Below are positions 23,070 to 31,768 of a stretch of 43,029 nucleotides of DNA, piece by piece; within the stretch, counting starts at the first letter, position 1, and each line of letters starts with the position of its first letter. The stretch lies in NCBI GenBank assembly GCA_944321335.1, contig CALUKX010000017.1, positions 1 through 43,029 of the forward strand. Reading direction: 5' to 3'. The translations under genes were made by a program, and so were the position numbers. Under the pieces are notes generated by a model that was given only the letters and a program-made list of their open reading frames with translations, made no database searches and had not been told where the DNA came from. Source of the stretch: an uncultured Phocaeicola sp. (GTDB lineage Bacteria > Bacteroidota > Bacteroidia > Bacteroidales > Bacteroidaceae).

Positions 23070-25249
23070 GACAGAATTAAATCAGGTATCAGATAAATGT
23101 TCTCTTGCGAAATATGCTGCTCAAGCAATGCTTCTTTATCGGCAAGGAAGAGTTTCAGGAAAGCGTCGTGCGATTCACATAGCTTTTCAGCCTCCTTGTA
23201 GGCTTCAATTGCTTTCGGAATATTCCCTTGAGCCAGATATACATGGCCGGTATTCAACCAATCGCTTGTCTGAGCTTTGTCAGTCGATGTCAGTTTGTTG
23301 TAGAAGCGCAATGAGTCATCGTATTTGCCGGTCATGAAATAACACCAGCCGATTGCTCTCTGTGCATTTGCAGGAGCCTTTTCAAGATATTCTACTTTAA
23401 AGAAATAGGATAAGGCCTTATCGTATCTACGCAAGGTCGCTAGGCACTGACCGATCTGAAGAAGCAAGTTCAGATTATCCGGTTGCATGGTTTCGACTTT
23501 CTGAAAATATTCCAAAGCCTCTTCATACAGATGCATACGTTTGTAACATTGAGCCATGTGTTTTAAGGTCCATACATTGTCTGGCTTGAGTATATCTGCC
23601 TCTTTCATGGCTTGTATAGCTTCCGGATATTGTTTCAGCTTTTGTAGGCTGAATCCTAACTTTTGCCAGATTTCCGGATCGTCTTTCTTAGTCTGACTTA
23701 ATCGGATATATACGTCTGCAGCTTCCTGATAATATTCTTTGTTGAATAGATGACCGGCAATTCTGATCAGTTGTTCGGGCTGGTCGAGAACCGGTTTGAG
23801 CAATGGTGTGTTCCATAAATCGATTTTATCTTTGAAGATATCTTTCTCTTCATTGCGGAACATCCATAATTTAAGGAAACGGTACAGGTCCTGGATGTAT
23901 TGGCGGCAGACAACAGACGGTTTTGATGCATTCTTGCTGTCTTCTTCAATCATCTTCAGTTCTTCTTTTGAATTGTTCATGTCAATCATCTGCATACTCA
24001 GCATTTCACGCTGTTTTTCTGGTAATGAACTGAGAGAAAGGCAGAACGAATACTTGTCGGAATTACAAAACATAGTCGAGCCTATCAGGGCATCAATTAT
24101 GGATGATTTGTCTTCATTGCGGAACAGGAATGAAACGGCAGAATTATTCTTGTCGAATGGATAGAACCAATGTGCAGCTTGACGGAAGAACGGGTAACTT
24201 TTCAGGTGTGAGAATGTGCTCATGTAAGTATCAGCCCCTTCCATCTGAAGTTGCCCTAACTCCACTATGTGATCCTTTATCTGGTCGAGTTCTTTGTTCC
24301 ATTCTGGGTTTTTGTCTTCCAACTCTTCCAGATCTTCGATATCGATAATTTTTGTGTCTGGATTCATCAGTTTGGAACTGCGCATCATTTGCGGAATTAT
24401 TTCTTCGCGCATACGTTTGTCTATCTTCTCCGTTTCTCTAGAAAGCAGAAAAAATAACTGTACGCTGCAAATCATCTGCAAAGTTTTTTCATTCTCTGCA
24501 TACAAGGGAAAAATTGCCGATAGGTCTGGATAAAGACTAAGGCGTTGATCCTGATAATAGGCTGTAAGCAGAATACCTACCAAGGCTCGTTGGGTTACAT
24601 TCACATCGGAATGATTGAGAAATGCATTTATTAGGAAGCGGAATTTCAACGGATCGAAGATGCGGAGCAGATTCAATGTGGCTGCACTGATTATTACAGC
24701 CAGGTCGTTGGCTGGAAGCATGACTGAATCTACAAGGGCTTGTGCGGCAGTAAAATCATCTTCTTTCCAAAAGGGAGAAGTCCAGACACGGTCGAAAAGT
24801 TCGTCGAGAGTCTGCTCACGCCGTTGTGCCAGTTCCCGAATCTTCTGTTGGCGGAGTATCGGATTGTTTTCTGTAAATTGGAGTACGCTCAGGTCTTCAC
24901 TGATTGTTTCCAGACTAAGCTGAAGCTCGGAGATGGTATGCAGAGGTGACATTGTAGAACTTCTGAACTTGTCACCGTAATGTCCGTATTCTTTTTTATA
25001 TTTTCGGATGAATTCAATTCGGTCGGCCAATTCATATCCTGTACGATGCATACCTACATACATTTTACTGCGTTCCGGATCATTCATGCCTTGCGCTGCA
25101 TATTGTAGCATATAGCCATAGGTAGTCTGAAGGTTTTCCACCTGAGACTTCAATTCCCAACTATCGGTTTCTTCTGCCAAAGCCTGGAGTTGGACAAAGG
25201 CTTCTTTCAATCGATGTTGGTCGAGTAATTGGATAATATCGTTGTACAT
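23066..25249 (-). CDS. Large tetratricopeptide-repeat protein
   Basis: The 727-residue cytoplasmic-looking protein has no signal peptide. It is helical throughout, and the last third (about residues 500-700) contains consecutive TPR units such as EIWQKLGFSLQKLKQYPEAIQAM, VWTLKHMAQCYKRMHLYEEALEYF and LLLQIGQCLATLRRYDKALSYF. The N-terminal two-thirds matches nothing I recognise. I choose the start MYNDIIQLLDQHRL (25249) over the ATG at 25321 because a -7 box (TACATTTG, 25279-25286) sits between them. Its stop overlaps the esterase start, so the two are probably coexpressed. The likely role is a protein-interaction scaffold; partner unknown. Confidence 0.8.
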   Translation of the reverse strand: MYNDIIQLLDQHRLKEAFVQLQALAEETDSWELKSQVENLQTTYGYMLQYAAQGMNDPERSKMYVGMHRTGYELADRIEFIRKYKKEYGHYGDKFRSSTMSPLHTISELQLSLETISEDLSVLQFTENNPILRQQKIRELAQRREQTLDELFDRVWTSPFWKEDDFTAAQALVDSVMLPANDLAVIISAATLNLLRIFDPLKFRFLINAFLNHSDVNVTQRALVGILLTAYYQDQRLSLYPDLSAIFPLYAENEKTLQMICSVQLFFLLSRETEKIDKRMREEIIPQMMRSSKLMNPDTKIIDIEDLEELEDKNPEWNKELDQIKDHIVELGQLQMEGADTYMSTFSHLKSYPFFRQAAHWFYPFDKNNSAVSFLFRNEDKSSIIDALIGSTMFCNSDKYSFCLSLSSLPEKQREMLSMQMIDMNNSKEELKMIEEDSKNASKPSVVCRQYIQDLYRFLKLWMFRNEEKDIFKDKIDLWNTPLLKPVLDQPEQLIRIAGHLFNKEYYQEAADVYIRLSQTKKDDPEIWQKLGFSLQKLKQYPEAIQAMKEADILKPDNVWTLKHMAQCYKRMHLYEEALEYFQKVETMQPDNLNLLLQIGQCLATLRRYDKALSYFFKVEYLEKAPANAQRAIGWCYFMTGKYDDSLRFYNKLTSTDKAQTSDWLNTGHVYLAQGNIPKAIEAYKEAEKLCESHDAFLKLFLADKEALLEQHISQENIYLIPDLILS

Positions 25250-25278
25250 AAATCTGTATTTGTCTGTTTCGTTACTTG

Positions 25279-25286
25279 CAAATGTA
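25279..25286 (-). promoter_or_regulatory. Probable -7 box of the TPR gene
   Basis: TACATTTG on the minus strand, 29 bases upstream of the chosen start. No clear -33 box was seen. Confidence 0.4.
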
Positions 25287-25360
25287 GTAATAATTTCGAT
25301 TGTGACTTTGTCCTGTCCCATAAAAGTAACGCATCAATAGAGTATATGTATGATTCTGCG

Positions 25361-25392
25361 TTGGGATATTTTTTGAAAACCTTCTATCTTTG
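25361..25392 (+). promoter_or_regulatory. Promoter of the first histidine phosphatase gene
   Basis: TTG (25361-25363), 21 bases and TATCTTTG (25385-25392) lie 23 bases upstream of the ATG. Unlike the second phosphatase gene, no 11-bp-spaced repeat was seen here. Confidence 0.6.
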
Positions 25393-25415
25393 TGTCCTGA
25401 TAAATCACACTCCGT

Positions 25416-26690
25416 ATGAAAAAATCTTTTTTATTGGGACTGCTTTGTTGTAGTTACTTTGTCCTTAATGCACAGACAGCCAAGGAAGAAATAAACGACA
25501 ATATTTATCTTTCGGCCGCCAATTATTATGCTTATCCGAACCCGACATCGAAACTTACTCCGGCGCCTTCCGGTTACAAGCCATTTTATCTCAGTCATTA
25601 CGGCCGCCACGGATCCAGGTATCTGATTGATCCGAATGATTACAAATATCCGTTGCATGTGCTGCAGGAAGCAAAACACAATGATGTGTTGACCGGCTTA
25701 GGAGAAAATACATTGACGATACTCGACAGCATTTCTGCAATGGCTGAAGGACGTTATGGTGAACTGACGGCATTGGGAGCCCGTCAGCATAAAGAGATTG
25801 CAGCACGGATGTACCGGAATTTTCCTGAAATATTTCAGGGTGATGCTACAATCGATGCACGCTCTACAGTGGTAATCCGTTGTATCTTGTCGATGATGGC
25901 AGAGTGCAATCAGTTGCAGGCCCTCAATCCTAAACTTCATATCGCGGCAGACGCCAGCCATCACGATATGTATTATATGAATAATAACGACCCTTATTTC
26001 GTGAATATCCGTGAGGGAAATCGAATCGATTCTTTGTTTGCTGATTTGAAGAAAAAATATGCTCACCCCGAACGTCTGATGAAATCACTTTTCAAGGATA
26101 CCGATTATATCAAATGGAAAATTGATGGAACGGAGTTGATGATCCGGCTGTATAGTGTGGCTGTAAATATGCAGAGCCATGATACCGACATGGAGCTGTT
26201 CTCTTTATTTACGAAAGATGAATTGTATGATTTGTGGCGGATAACGAATGTATATTGGTATGCCGCTTTCGGTCCTGCCCCGCTTACGGAAGGCAAGATG
26301 CCTTATATACAGGCAAATCTGTTGGAGAACTTTTTGGATACGGCTGATACTTGCATCGTGAAGAAGGATAATACCGCCACCTTACGTTTCGGACATGAGT
26401 CTTGTCTGTTGCCTTTGGTCTGCCTGTTGGAATTGGACAATGCAGATTATCAGACAACCGATCTGGATAATCTGGACAAAGAGTGGCGGAATTATAAGTT
26501 TTTCCCGATGGCTTCCAATGTCCAGTTTATCTTTTATCGCAAGAAGAAATCGGATGATATCCTGTTGAAGGTGCTTTTGAACGAAACGGAGGCAACATTA
26601 CCTGTCGAGACAGATATGGCTCCTTATTATCATTGGAAGGATGTGGAGTCTTATTATAGGAACAAGTTGGCTTCATTCAGAAAAAACTGA
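25416..26690 (+). CDS. Secreted histidine-type phosphatase (MINPP/phytase-like), paralogue 1
   Basis: This 424-residue branch-2 histidine phosphatase has a signal peptide ending near LNAQ. The phosphohistidine motif is RHGSR with catalytic His65. The C-terminal motif is FGHESCLLPL with His327-Glu where many members have His-Asp. Relatives in Bacteroides include inositol-polyphosphate phosphatases acting on phytate, but substrates of this one are unproven. A paralogue of 427 residues lies 5 kb downstream and aligns end to end, with both catalytic histidines at identical numbers. No lipobox is seen, so it is probably periplasmic or packaged into vesicles. Confidence 0.88.
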   Translation: MKKSFLLGLLCCSYFVLNAQTAKEEINDNIYLSAANYYAYPNPTSKLTPAPSGYKPFYLSHYGRHGSRYLIDPNDYKYPLHVLQEAKHNDVLTGLGENTLTILDSISAMAEGRYGELTALGARQHKEIAARMYRNFPEIFQGDATIDARSTVVIRCILSMMAECNQLQALNPKLHIAADASHHDMYYMNNNDPYFVNIREGNRIDSLFADLKKKYAHPERLMKSLFKDTDYIKWKIDGTELMIRLYSVAVNMQSHDTDMELFSLFTKDELYDLWRITNVYWYAAFGPAPLTEGKMPYIQANLLENFLDTADTCIVKKDNTATLRFGHESCLLPLVCLLELDNADYQTTDLDNLDKEWRNYKFFPMASNVQFIFYRKKKSDDILLKVLLNETEATLPVETDMAPYYHWKDVESYYRNKLASFRKN

Positions 26691-26712
26691 TTCTTGTCGC
26701 GGATATTTTTTG

Positions 26713-26720
26713 TAATTTTG
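26713..26720 (+). promoter_or_regulatory. Probable -7 box of mfd
   Basis: TAATTTTG lies 20 bases upstream of the ATG at 26741. The -33 match is poor. Confidence 0.4.
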
Positions 26721-26740
26721 CAGCCGATAGACAATTTACA

Positions 26741-29700
26741 ATGGAAATAGCAGAACTTCAAAAGATTTATGCCAAGCATCCCAATACCGAGGGATTGGAT
26801 TCCTTGCTGAATAATAAAGATATACGTACTGTTTTTTTAGAGGGAGTACATGCATCGTGTGCTTCGCTGTTTGCATCTGCCTTTGTGAAGAGGGATTCCC
26901 GTGTTTCTGTCTTTATGCTGAATGACCTTGAAGAAGCGGGGTATTTCTATCACGATCTAGTGCAGGTGAACGGGGAGGATAATATATTGTTCTTTCCTTC
27001 ATCGTATCGTCGTGCCATCAAGTACGGGCAGAAGGATGCCGCCAATGAAATTCTTCGTACCGAAGTGTTGAGCCGGTTGGAGAAGAAGGAGCCGGTAGCG
27101 GTCGTGACATATCCCGAAGCTTTGGCCGAAAAGGTGGTTTCGCAGAAAGTGCTGAGCGAACGTACCCTGAAGTTGAAGGTAGGACAACATATTGCGACCG
27201 ATGCGATTACGAAAGAACTGGTGGACTATGGTTTCGATCATGTAGATTATGTATACGAACCGGGACAGTTTGCCACACGAGGAAGTATCCTTGATGTGTT
27301 TTCATTTGCATCGGAATATCCGTATCGTATTGATTTCTTCGGTGATGAAATTGATAGTATCCGCAGTTTTGAAGTGGAAAGCCAGTTGTCGAAAGAGAAG
27401 AAGACCTCCATCAGCATTGTGCCGGAATTGGCTCCGAGTTCTGGTAGCGATGTTTCGTTCCTCGATTTCATTCCGACCGATTCTATCCTTTGGATTAAGG
27501 ATCTGATGTGGGTGCGCGAGCGTATCCAGTCGATTCATGAGGAGGCCGTTTCCCCACAGGCCTTGCAGGCTTACGAAGGGGAGCAGACTGATTTGCTGAA
27601 TCTGGAAAAGAAACTGATAAACGGTGCCGAGTTTACTGTTAGGGCTTTGGATTTTGTACGTGTTGATTTCGGTAACAAGCCGACAGGTACGCCGCAGGCG
27701 AAGCTGACTTTCAATACTTCTATCCAACCTATTTTTCATAAGAATTTTGATCTGGTGGCCAGTACGCTGACCGATTATTTGCAGCGTGGCTATACGATAT
27801 ACATTTGTTCCGACAGTGTCAAACAGACCGACCGTCTGAAGGATATCTTTAAGGAACGAGGTGACAAGATTGATTTCGTTCCGGTCGACCGTACCTTGCA
27901 CGAAGGTTTCATCGATCATAATCTGAAGAGTTGTATCTTTACCGACCATCAGATTTTCGACCGATTCCATAAATACAACCTTCGTAGCGATAAGGCACGT
28001 AGCGGTAAGGTGGCCCTCTCGCTCAAGGAGTTGAATATGTTCGAACCGGGAGATTATGTGGTACATATAGATCATGGTATCGGACGGTTTGCCGGACTGG
28101 TCCGTATCCCGAACGGAAACACTACGCAAGAAGTCATCAAACTGATTTATCAGAACGATGATGTGGTGTTCGTTTCTATCCATTCACTGCACAAGATTTC
28201 CAAATATAAAGGTAAGGAAGGCGAACAGCCCCGTATCAGTAAGTTGGGTACAGGTGCTTGGGAGAAGATGAAGGAGCGGACAAAGACGAAAATCAAGGAT
28301 ATTGCCCGCGATCTGATCAAGCTTTATTCGCAACGAAAACAGGAAAAAGGTTTCAAATATAGTCCCGACAGTTTCCTGCAGCACGAACTGGAGGCGAGCT
28401 TTATCTACGAAGATACTCCCGATCAGCTGAAAGCGACTCAGGAAGTGAAAGCTGATATGGAAAGCGACCGTCCGATGGACCGTCTGGTATGTGGGGATGT
28501 GGGATTTGGTAAGACCGAGGTGGCAATCCGTGCCGCTTTCAAGGCTGTTGCCGACAATAAGCAGGTAGCTGTGCTTGTACCGACTACTGTTTTGGCTTAT
28601 CAGCATTTCCAGACATTCAAGAAACGATTGGAAGGATTGCCTTGCAAGGTCGAATATCTGAGCCGTGCACGTACAGCCAAAGATACGTCACGCATCATCA
28701 AGGAACTGGCTTCGGGTGATATCAATATTCTGATCGGTACTCATAAAATAATAGGGAAGAGTGTCAAATTCAAGGATTTGGGATTGCTGATTATCGATGA
28801 GGAACAGAAGTTTGGCGTGAGCGTGAAGGAGAAATTGCGTCAGTTGAAGGTTAATGTCGATACGTTGACGATGACGGCCACTCCGATTCCACGAACCTTG
28901 CAATTCTCATTGATGGGAGCACGCGATTTATCGGTTATCCAGACACCGCCGCCCAACCGTTATCCTATACAGACAGAAGTTCATACGTTCAACGAGGAGA
29001 TTATTACCGAAGCCATCAATTTCGAAATGAGCCGTAACGGACAGGTGTTCTTCGTCAACAACCGTATTCAGAATCTGCTCGAACTTAAAGCGATGATTCT
29101 CCGCAACATTCCTGATTGCCGTGTATGTGTCGGTCACGGACAGATGCAGCCGGAGGAACTGGAGAAGGTGATATTCGATTTCGTAAACTACGATTATGAT
29201 GTGTTGTTGGCTACGACCATCATCGAGAGCGGCATTGATATTCCGAATGCCAATACCATCATCATCAATCAGGCGCAGAATTTCGGATTGAGCGACCTGC
29301 ATCAGATGCGTGGTCGTGTGGGACGAAGCAACAAAAAGGCTTTTTGTTATCTGTTGGCTCCTCCTTTGACCAGCCTGACTCCTGAGGCGAAACGTCGTCT
29401 GCAGGCCATCGAAAATTTCAGCGATTTGGGAAGCGGTATTCATATCGCTATGCAGGATTTGGATATCCGTGGTGCGGGAAATATGTTGGGGGCTGAACAG
29501 AGCGGATTCATTGCCGACTTAGGTTATGAAACTTATCAGAAGATATTGGCTGAGGCTGTTACCGAATTGAAGAACGATGAGTTTGCCGATTTGTATGCCG
29601 ATGAAATCAAGGCAGGTGAGGAAAAGATAAGCGGAGAGGAATTTGTCGATGAATGTACGGTGGAAAGCGATTTGGAATTGCTGTTCCCCAACGAATATAT

Positions 29701-30103
29701 TCCGAGCAGCAGCGAACGTATGTTGTTGTACCGTGAACTTGATAAACTGGAACTCGACAAGGATGTCGAAGCGTTTAAGTCGCGGTTGGTCGACCGTTTC
29801 GGAAAGATTCCGCCCGAAGGGGAGGAGCTTATCCGTATTGTCCCGTTACGCCGTTTGGCCAAACGGCTCGGCGTGGAAAAGGTCATTCTCAAGGCCGAAC
29901 GTATGACCATGTTTTTCGTAAGCAATCTCGACAGTCCGTATTACCAGAGCGATGCTTTCGGCAAGATTATCAATTACATGTCGAAATATCCCCGCAACTG
30001 CAATCTGCGTGAACAGAACGGAAAGCGGAGTATGGTAATCAAAGATATTACTAATGTAGAACAGGCTGTGCGGATTTTGCAGGAAATAGTAAGTCTTACA
30101 TAA
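26741..30103 (+). CDS. mfd: Transcription-repair coupling factor
   Basis: Mfd removes RNA polymerase stalled at DNA lesions and recruits UvrA. The 1120-residue protein shows the full architecture: an N-terminal UvrB-like region with SYRRAIKYGQKD and EPGQFATRGSILDVFS, the RNA-polymerase-interacting domain around 440-500 (GDYVVHIDHGIGRFAGL), and the RecG-like translocase. The translocase has Walker A GDVGFGKTE near residue 588, the DEEQKFGV box near 687, TATPIPRTL, and the DLHQMRGRVGRS motif. The C-terminal regulatory domain lies at about 960-1120. It is transcribed alone and ends in a strong hairpin. Confidence 0.97.
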   Translation: MEIAELQKIYAKHPNTEGLDSLLNNKDIRTVFLEGVHASCASLFASAFVKRDSRVSVFMLNDLEEAGYFYHDLVQVNGEDNILFFPSSYRRAIKYGQKDAANEILRTEVLSRLEKKEPVAVVTYPEALAEKVVSQKVLSERTLKLKVGQHIATDAITKELVDYGFDHVDYVYEPGQFATRGSILDVFSFASEYPYRIDFFGDEIDSIRSFEVESQLSKEKKTSISIVPELAPSSGSDVSFLDFIPTDSILWIKDLMWVRERIQSIHEEAVSPQALQAYEGEQTDLLNLEKKLINGAEFTVRALDFVRVDFGNKPTGTPQAKLTFNTSIQPIFHKNFDLVASTLTDYLQRGYTIYICSDSVKQTDRLKDIFKERGDKIDFVPVDRTLHEGFIDHNLKSCIFTDHQIFDRFHKYNLRSDKARSGKVALSLKELNMFEPGDYVVHIDHGIGRFAGLVRIPNGNTTQEVIKLIYQNDDVVFVSIHSLHKISKYKGKEGEQPRISKLGTGAWEKMKERTKTKIKDIARDLIKLYSQRKQEKGFKYSPDSFLQHELEASFIYEDTPDQLKATQEVKADMESDRPMDRLVCGDVGFGKTEVAIRAAFKAVADNKQVAVLVPTTVLAYQHFQTFKKRLEGLPCKVEYLSRARTAKDTSRIIKELASGDINILIGTHKIIGKSVKFKDLGLLIIDEEQKFGVSVKEKLRQLKVNVDTLTMTATPIPRTLQFSLMGARDLSVIQTPPPNRYPIQTEVHTFNEEIITEAINFEMSRNGQVFFVNNRIQNLLELKAMILRNIPDCRVCVGHGQMQPEELEKVIFDFVNYDYDVLLATTIIESGIDIPNANTIIINQAQNFGLSDLHQMRGRVGRSNKKAFCYLLAPPLTSLTPEAKRRLQAIENFSDLGSGIHIAMQDLDIRGAGNMLGAEQSGFIADLGYETYQKILAEAVTELKNDEFADLYADEIKAGEEKISGEEFVDECTVESDLELLFPNEYIPSSSERMLLYRELDKLELDKDVEAFKSRLVDRFGKIPPEGEELIRIVPLRRLAKRLGVEKVILKAERMTMFFVSNLDSPYYQSDAFGKIINYMSKYPRNCNLREQNGKRSMVIKDITNVEQAVRILQEIVSLT

Positions 30104-30126
30104 TATTCCCTTTCGATGGATATCGG

Positions 30127-30157
30127 AGGCGGTATGGGCTGCATGTCCATACCGCCT
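30127..30157 (+). terminator. Terminator of mfd
   Basis: A perfect 11-bp stem (AGGCGGTATGG with CCATACCGCCT) and 9-base loop is followed by TCTTGTTGTTT. Confidence 0.85.
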
Positions 30158-30311
30158 TCTTGTTGTTTATTGCCGACATTTGTGAAGTAAACAGACCGGT
30201 TTCCGGTTTATCTAGAGAAAATATCAGAGGTTAAAATCTTTGTTTAATGAAATATTTTTATTAAGTTTGGAGAAACACATTAATAATTCTTTGATTTAAC
30301 CTTATTAAGCT

Positions 30312-31391
30312 ATGAATACCGTAAATAATTTCTTCCTATCCGACAATGAACTTTTAGGACATTTCCGCGATGCTTTTACCGAATTTCGCAAGCGTGTACA
30401 GAAACCAACCATTTTGATTCCGGGTTTGACTGATAAATACAAACCGTCGCTGATTCGTTTCATGTTCGGGCAGGATATGGATGTATCATCGAAGGATGAT
30501 GCCAATGCAAAAGGTTTCCATACCTATGCCAGTGAACATATTCCGATTGATGTGATTGCAAGCAAGGGTATCGAACGTCTGGAACAGGAGAGTGGTAATC
30601 TCTTTGACAGGAAAATACACATGGTCTGGTATTTTATCAGTGATTTTACGGAACGAAGCCTTTATTACGATTACTACAATATCGAGTATCTGGTAAAGGA
30701 ACGGATGTTGCCCACTTGTATCATCTATACGCCCGATGGTACTGATGTTCCCCCACGTGATGTCTTGGATATGATGCAGACTTTCGTTTCCGAGAAGTTC
30801 GGCAACAGAATCCGGAGTTTCCAGATTTCTGCGAAGAAAGTGAAAGATCATGATATCGATTGGAATCCGTTGATGGAATGGTCGGTTTCCTTGTTGAAGG
30901 ACAAGGAAGAACTCCGTCGCGGATTCATCGTTTCACAACGTCTGAATATAGATTTGAAGGATGAGGAAGCACGCGAACGGAACAAATCGTATCGTGCTGC
31001 CGCCGGTGCTTTGGGTGCGGCGCCTACTTCGTATAGTATGAATGCGTTGTCGTCGTTGCAGATATGGAATGCTGCCGATCTGTTTTGTGTATATGGATTC
31101 GATAATTGTATCCAGGGGGATAAGGAACTGATGATCCAGATAGGACGACGGTTGATGGTGTTGCTCAACGAGCTATGTCCGACCAATTCCTTTATCACGG
31201 CCGATGTGGCTAAACGGGTAACGGTTTATCTTATCTATGGGCTTTGGATTCTTACTCGTCGTTTCCACATGAGGGACGAAACCCTTACTTCCGAAAAACT
31301 CCATAAATTGTTCTCTGAGAAGAATATCTCCAGACTGATTGAAGAGTTGAAGAAGAAACAGAGCGAAGAGCCCCATCTGACGGACGATTGA
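30312..31391 (+). CDS. Degenerate-P-loop GTPase-like protein with DUF697-like C-terminal region
   Basis: I do not know a named family for this 359-residue protein, but its layout follows small GTPases of the Era/YcjX-DUF697 kind. The G1 position reads GLTDKYKPS (38-46): the lysine is kept, but the second Gly is Tyr and the Ser/Thr after Lys is Pro. The stretch IHMVWYFISDF at 102-112 matches the strand before G4, which reads YTPDGTD instead of NKxD. G5 is intact as SAK (173-175). Residues 225-265 (RAAAGALGAAPTSYSMNALSSLQIWNAADL) resemble DUF697. It therefore looks like a pseudo-GTPase unlikely to bind or hydrolyse GTP normally. It is monocistronic, with no signal peptide. Confidence 0.65.
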   Translation: MNTVNNFFLSDNELLGHFRDAFTEFRKRVQKPTILIPGLTDKYKPSLIRFMFGQDMDVSSKDDANAKGFHTYASEHIPIDVIASKGIERLEQESGNLFDRKIHMVWYFISDFTERSLYYDYYNIEYLVKERMLPTCIIYTPDGTDVPPRDVLDMMQTFVSEKFGNRIRSFQISAKKVKDHDIDWNPLMEWSVSLLKDKEELRRGFIVSQRLNIDLKDEEARERNKSYRAAAGALGAAPTSYSMNALSSLQIWNAADLFCVYGFDNCIQGDKELMIQIGRRLMVLLNELCPTNSFITADVAKRVTVYLIYGLWILTRRFHMRDETLTSEKLHKLFSEKNISRLIEELKKKQSEEPHLTDD

Positions 31392-31447
31392 CGGCCGTTG
31401 TGATCTCCTCTCTCAGCAGGTTTTTTCCTTAATTTCGGCATATTTTT

Positions 31448-31524
31448 TGTAACGTATTGATTCCTTGCGGGTTGTTGTGAAAGGAGGTGCGATTTCCCTT
31501 CACTTTCCCTTCACAACGCTTCAC
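31448..31524. repeat. TGAAGGG-rich dispersed repeat, copy 2 (inverted)
   Basis: CCCTTCACAACGCTTCAC (31507-31524) is the reverse complement of 2243-2260 with one mismatch. TGTAACGTAT (31448-31457) mirrors the end of copy 1. TTCCCTTCAC words repeat between them. The interior has diverged. Confidence 0.6.
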
Positions 31525-31655
31525 GTGACTTCACATCCTTTAACCGGTAAGTCATCCGATAAAGCCTTTTCGGCTATGACTTCTAGAGGAAAGGATGTTT
31601 TTTATATATTTCCTGCCCGATGTCCCTTCTGTTTTTGAAGTTTTGTAACAATCGG

Positions 31656-31673
31656 GTTTCATTTCTGTTTCAT
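31656..31673 (+). promoter_or_regulatory. PhoB-box-like direct repeat GTTTCAT-N4-GTTTCAT
   Basis: Two identical 7-mers (31656-31662 and 31667-31673) are separated by TTCT, giving the 11-bp period of PhoB boxes. The word resembles the E. coli CTGTCAT half-site. It lies about 60 bases before the -7 box at 31732, farther than usual for an activator touching the polymerase. Confidence 0.4.
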
Positions 31674-31731
31674 GTGAGGAGAAAACGTGTTTTTCTTACC
31701 TTATTTATATTATGCCAAATCGGTGAACGAT

Positions 31732-31739
31732 TATTTTTG
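31732..31739 (+). promoter_or_regulatory. Probable -7 box of the second histidine phosphatase gene
   Basis: TATTTTTG lies 29 bases upstream of the ATG at 31769. Confidence 0.4.
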
Positions 31740-31768
31740 CCACGCATAAAAAAGATGATAGTCAATCA

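Larger units (their letters stand above)
31392..31768. other. Regulatory intergenic region before the second histidine phosphatase
   Basis: No gene is present. The region holds the second copy of the TGAAGGG-type repeat (31448-31524), an exact 7+4+7 direct repeat (31656-31673) and a -7 box (31732-31739), each listed separately. No terminator for the preceding gene stands out. Confidence 0.6.

Noticed and set aside
30200-30311. Regulatory RNA before the pseudo-GTPase gene
   Set aside because: Only a short ACCGGTTTCCGGTTT repeat was seen. No stable fold or known RNA class could be supported by eye.
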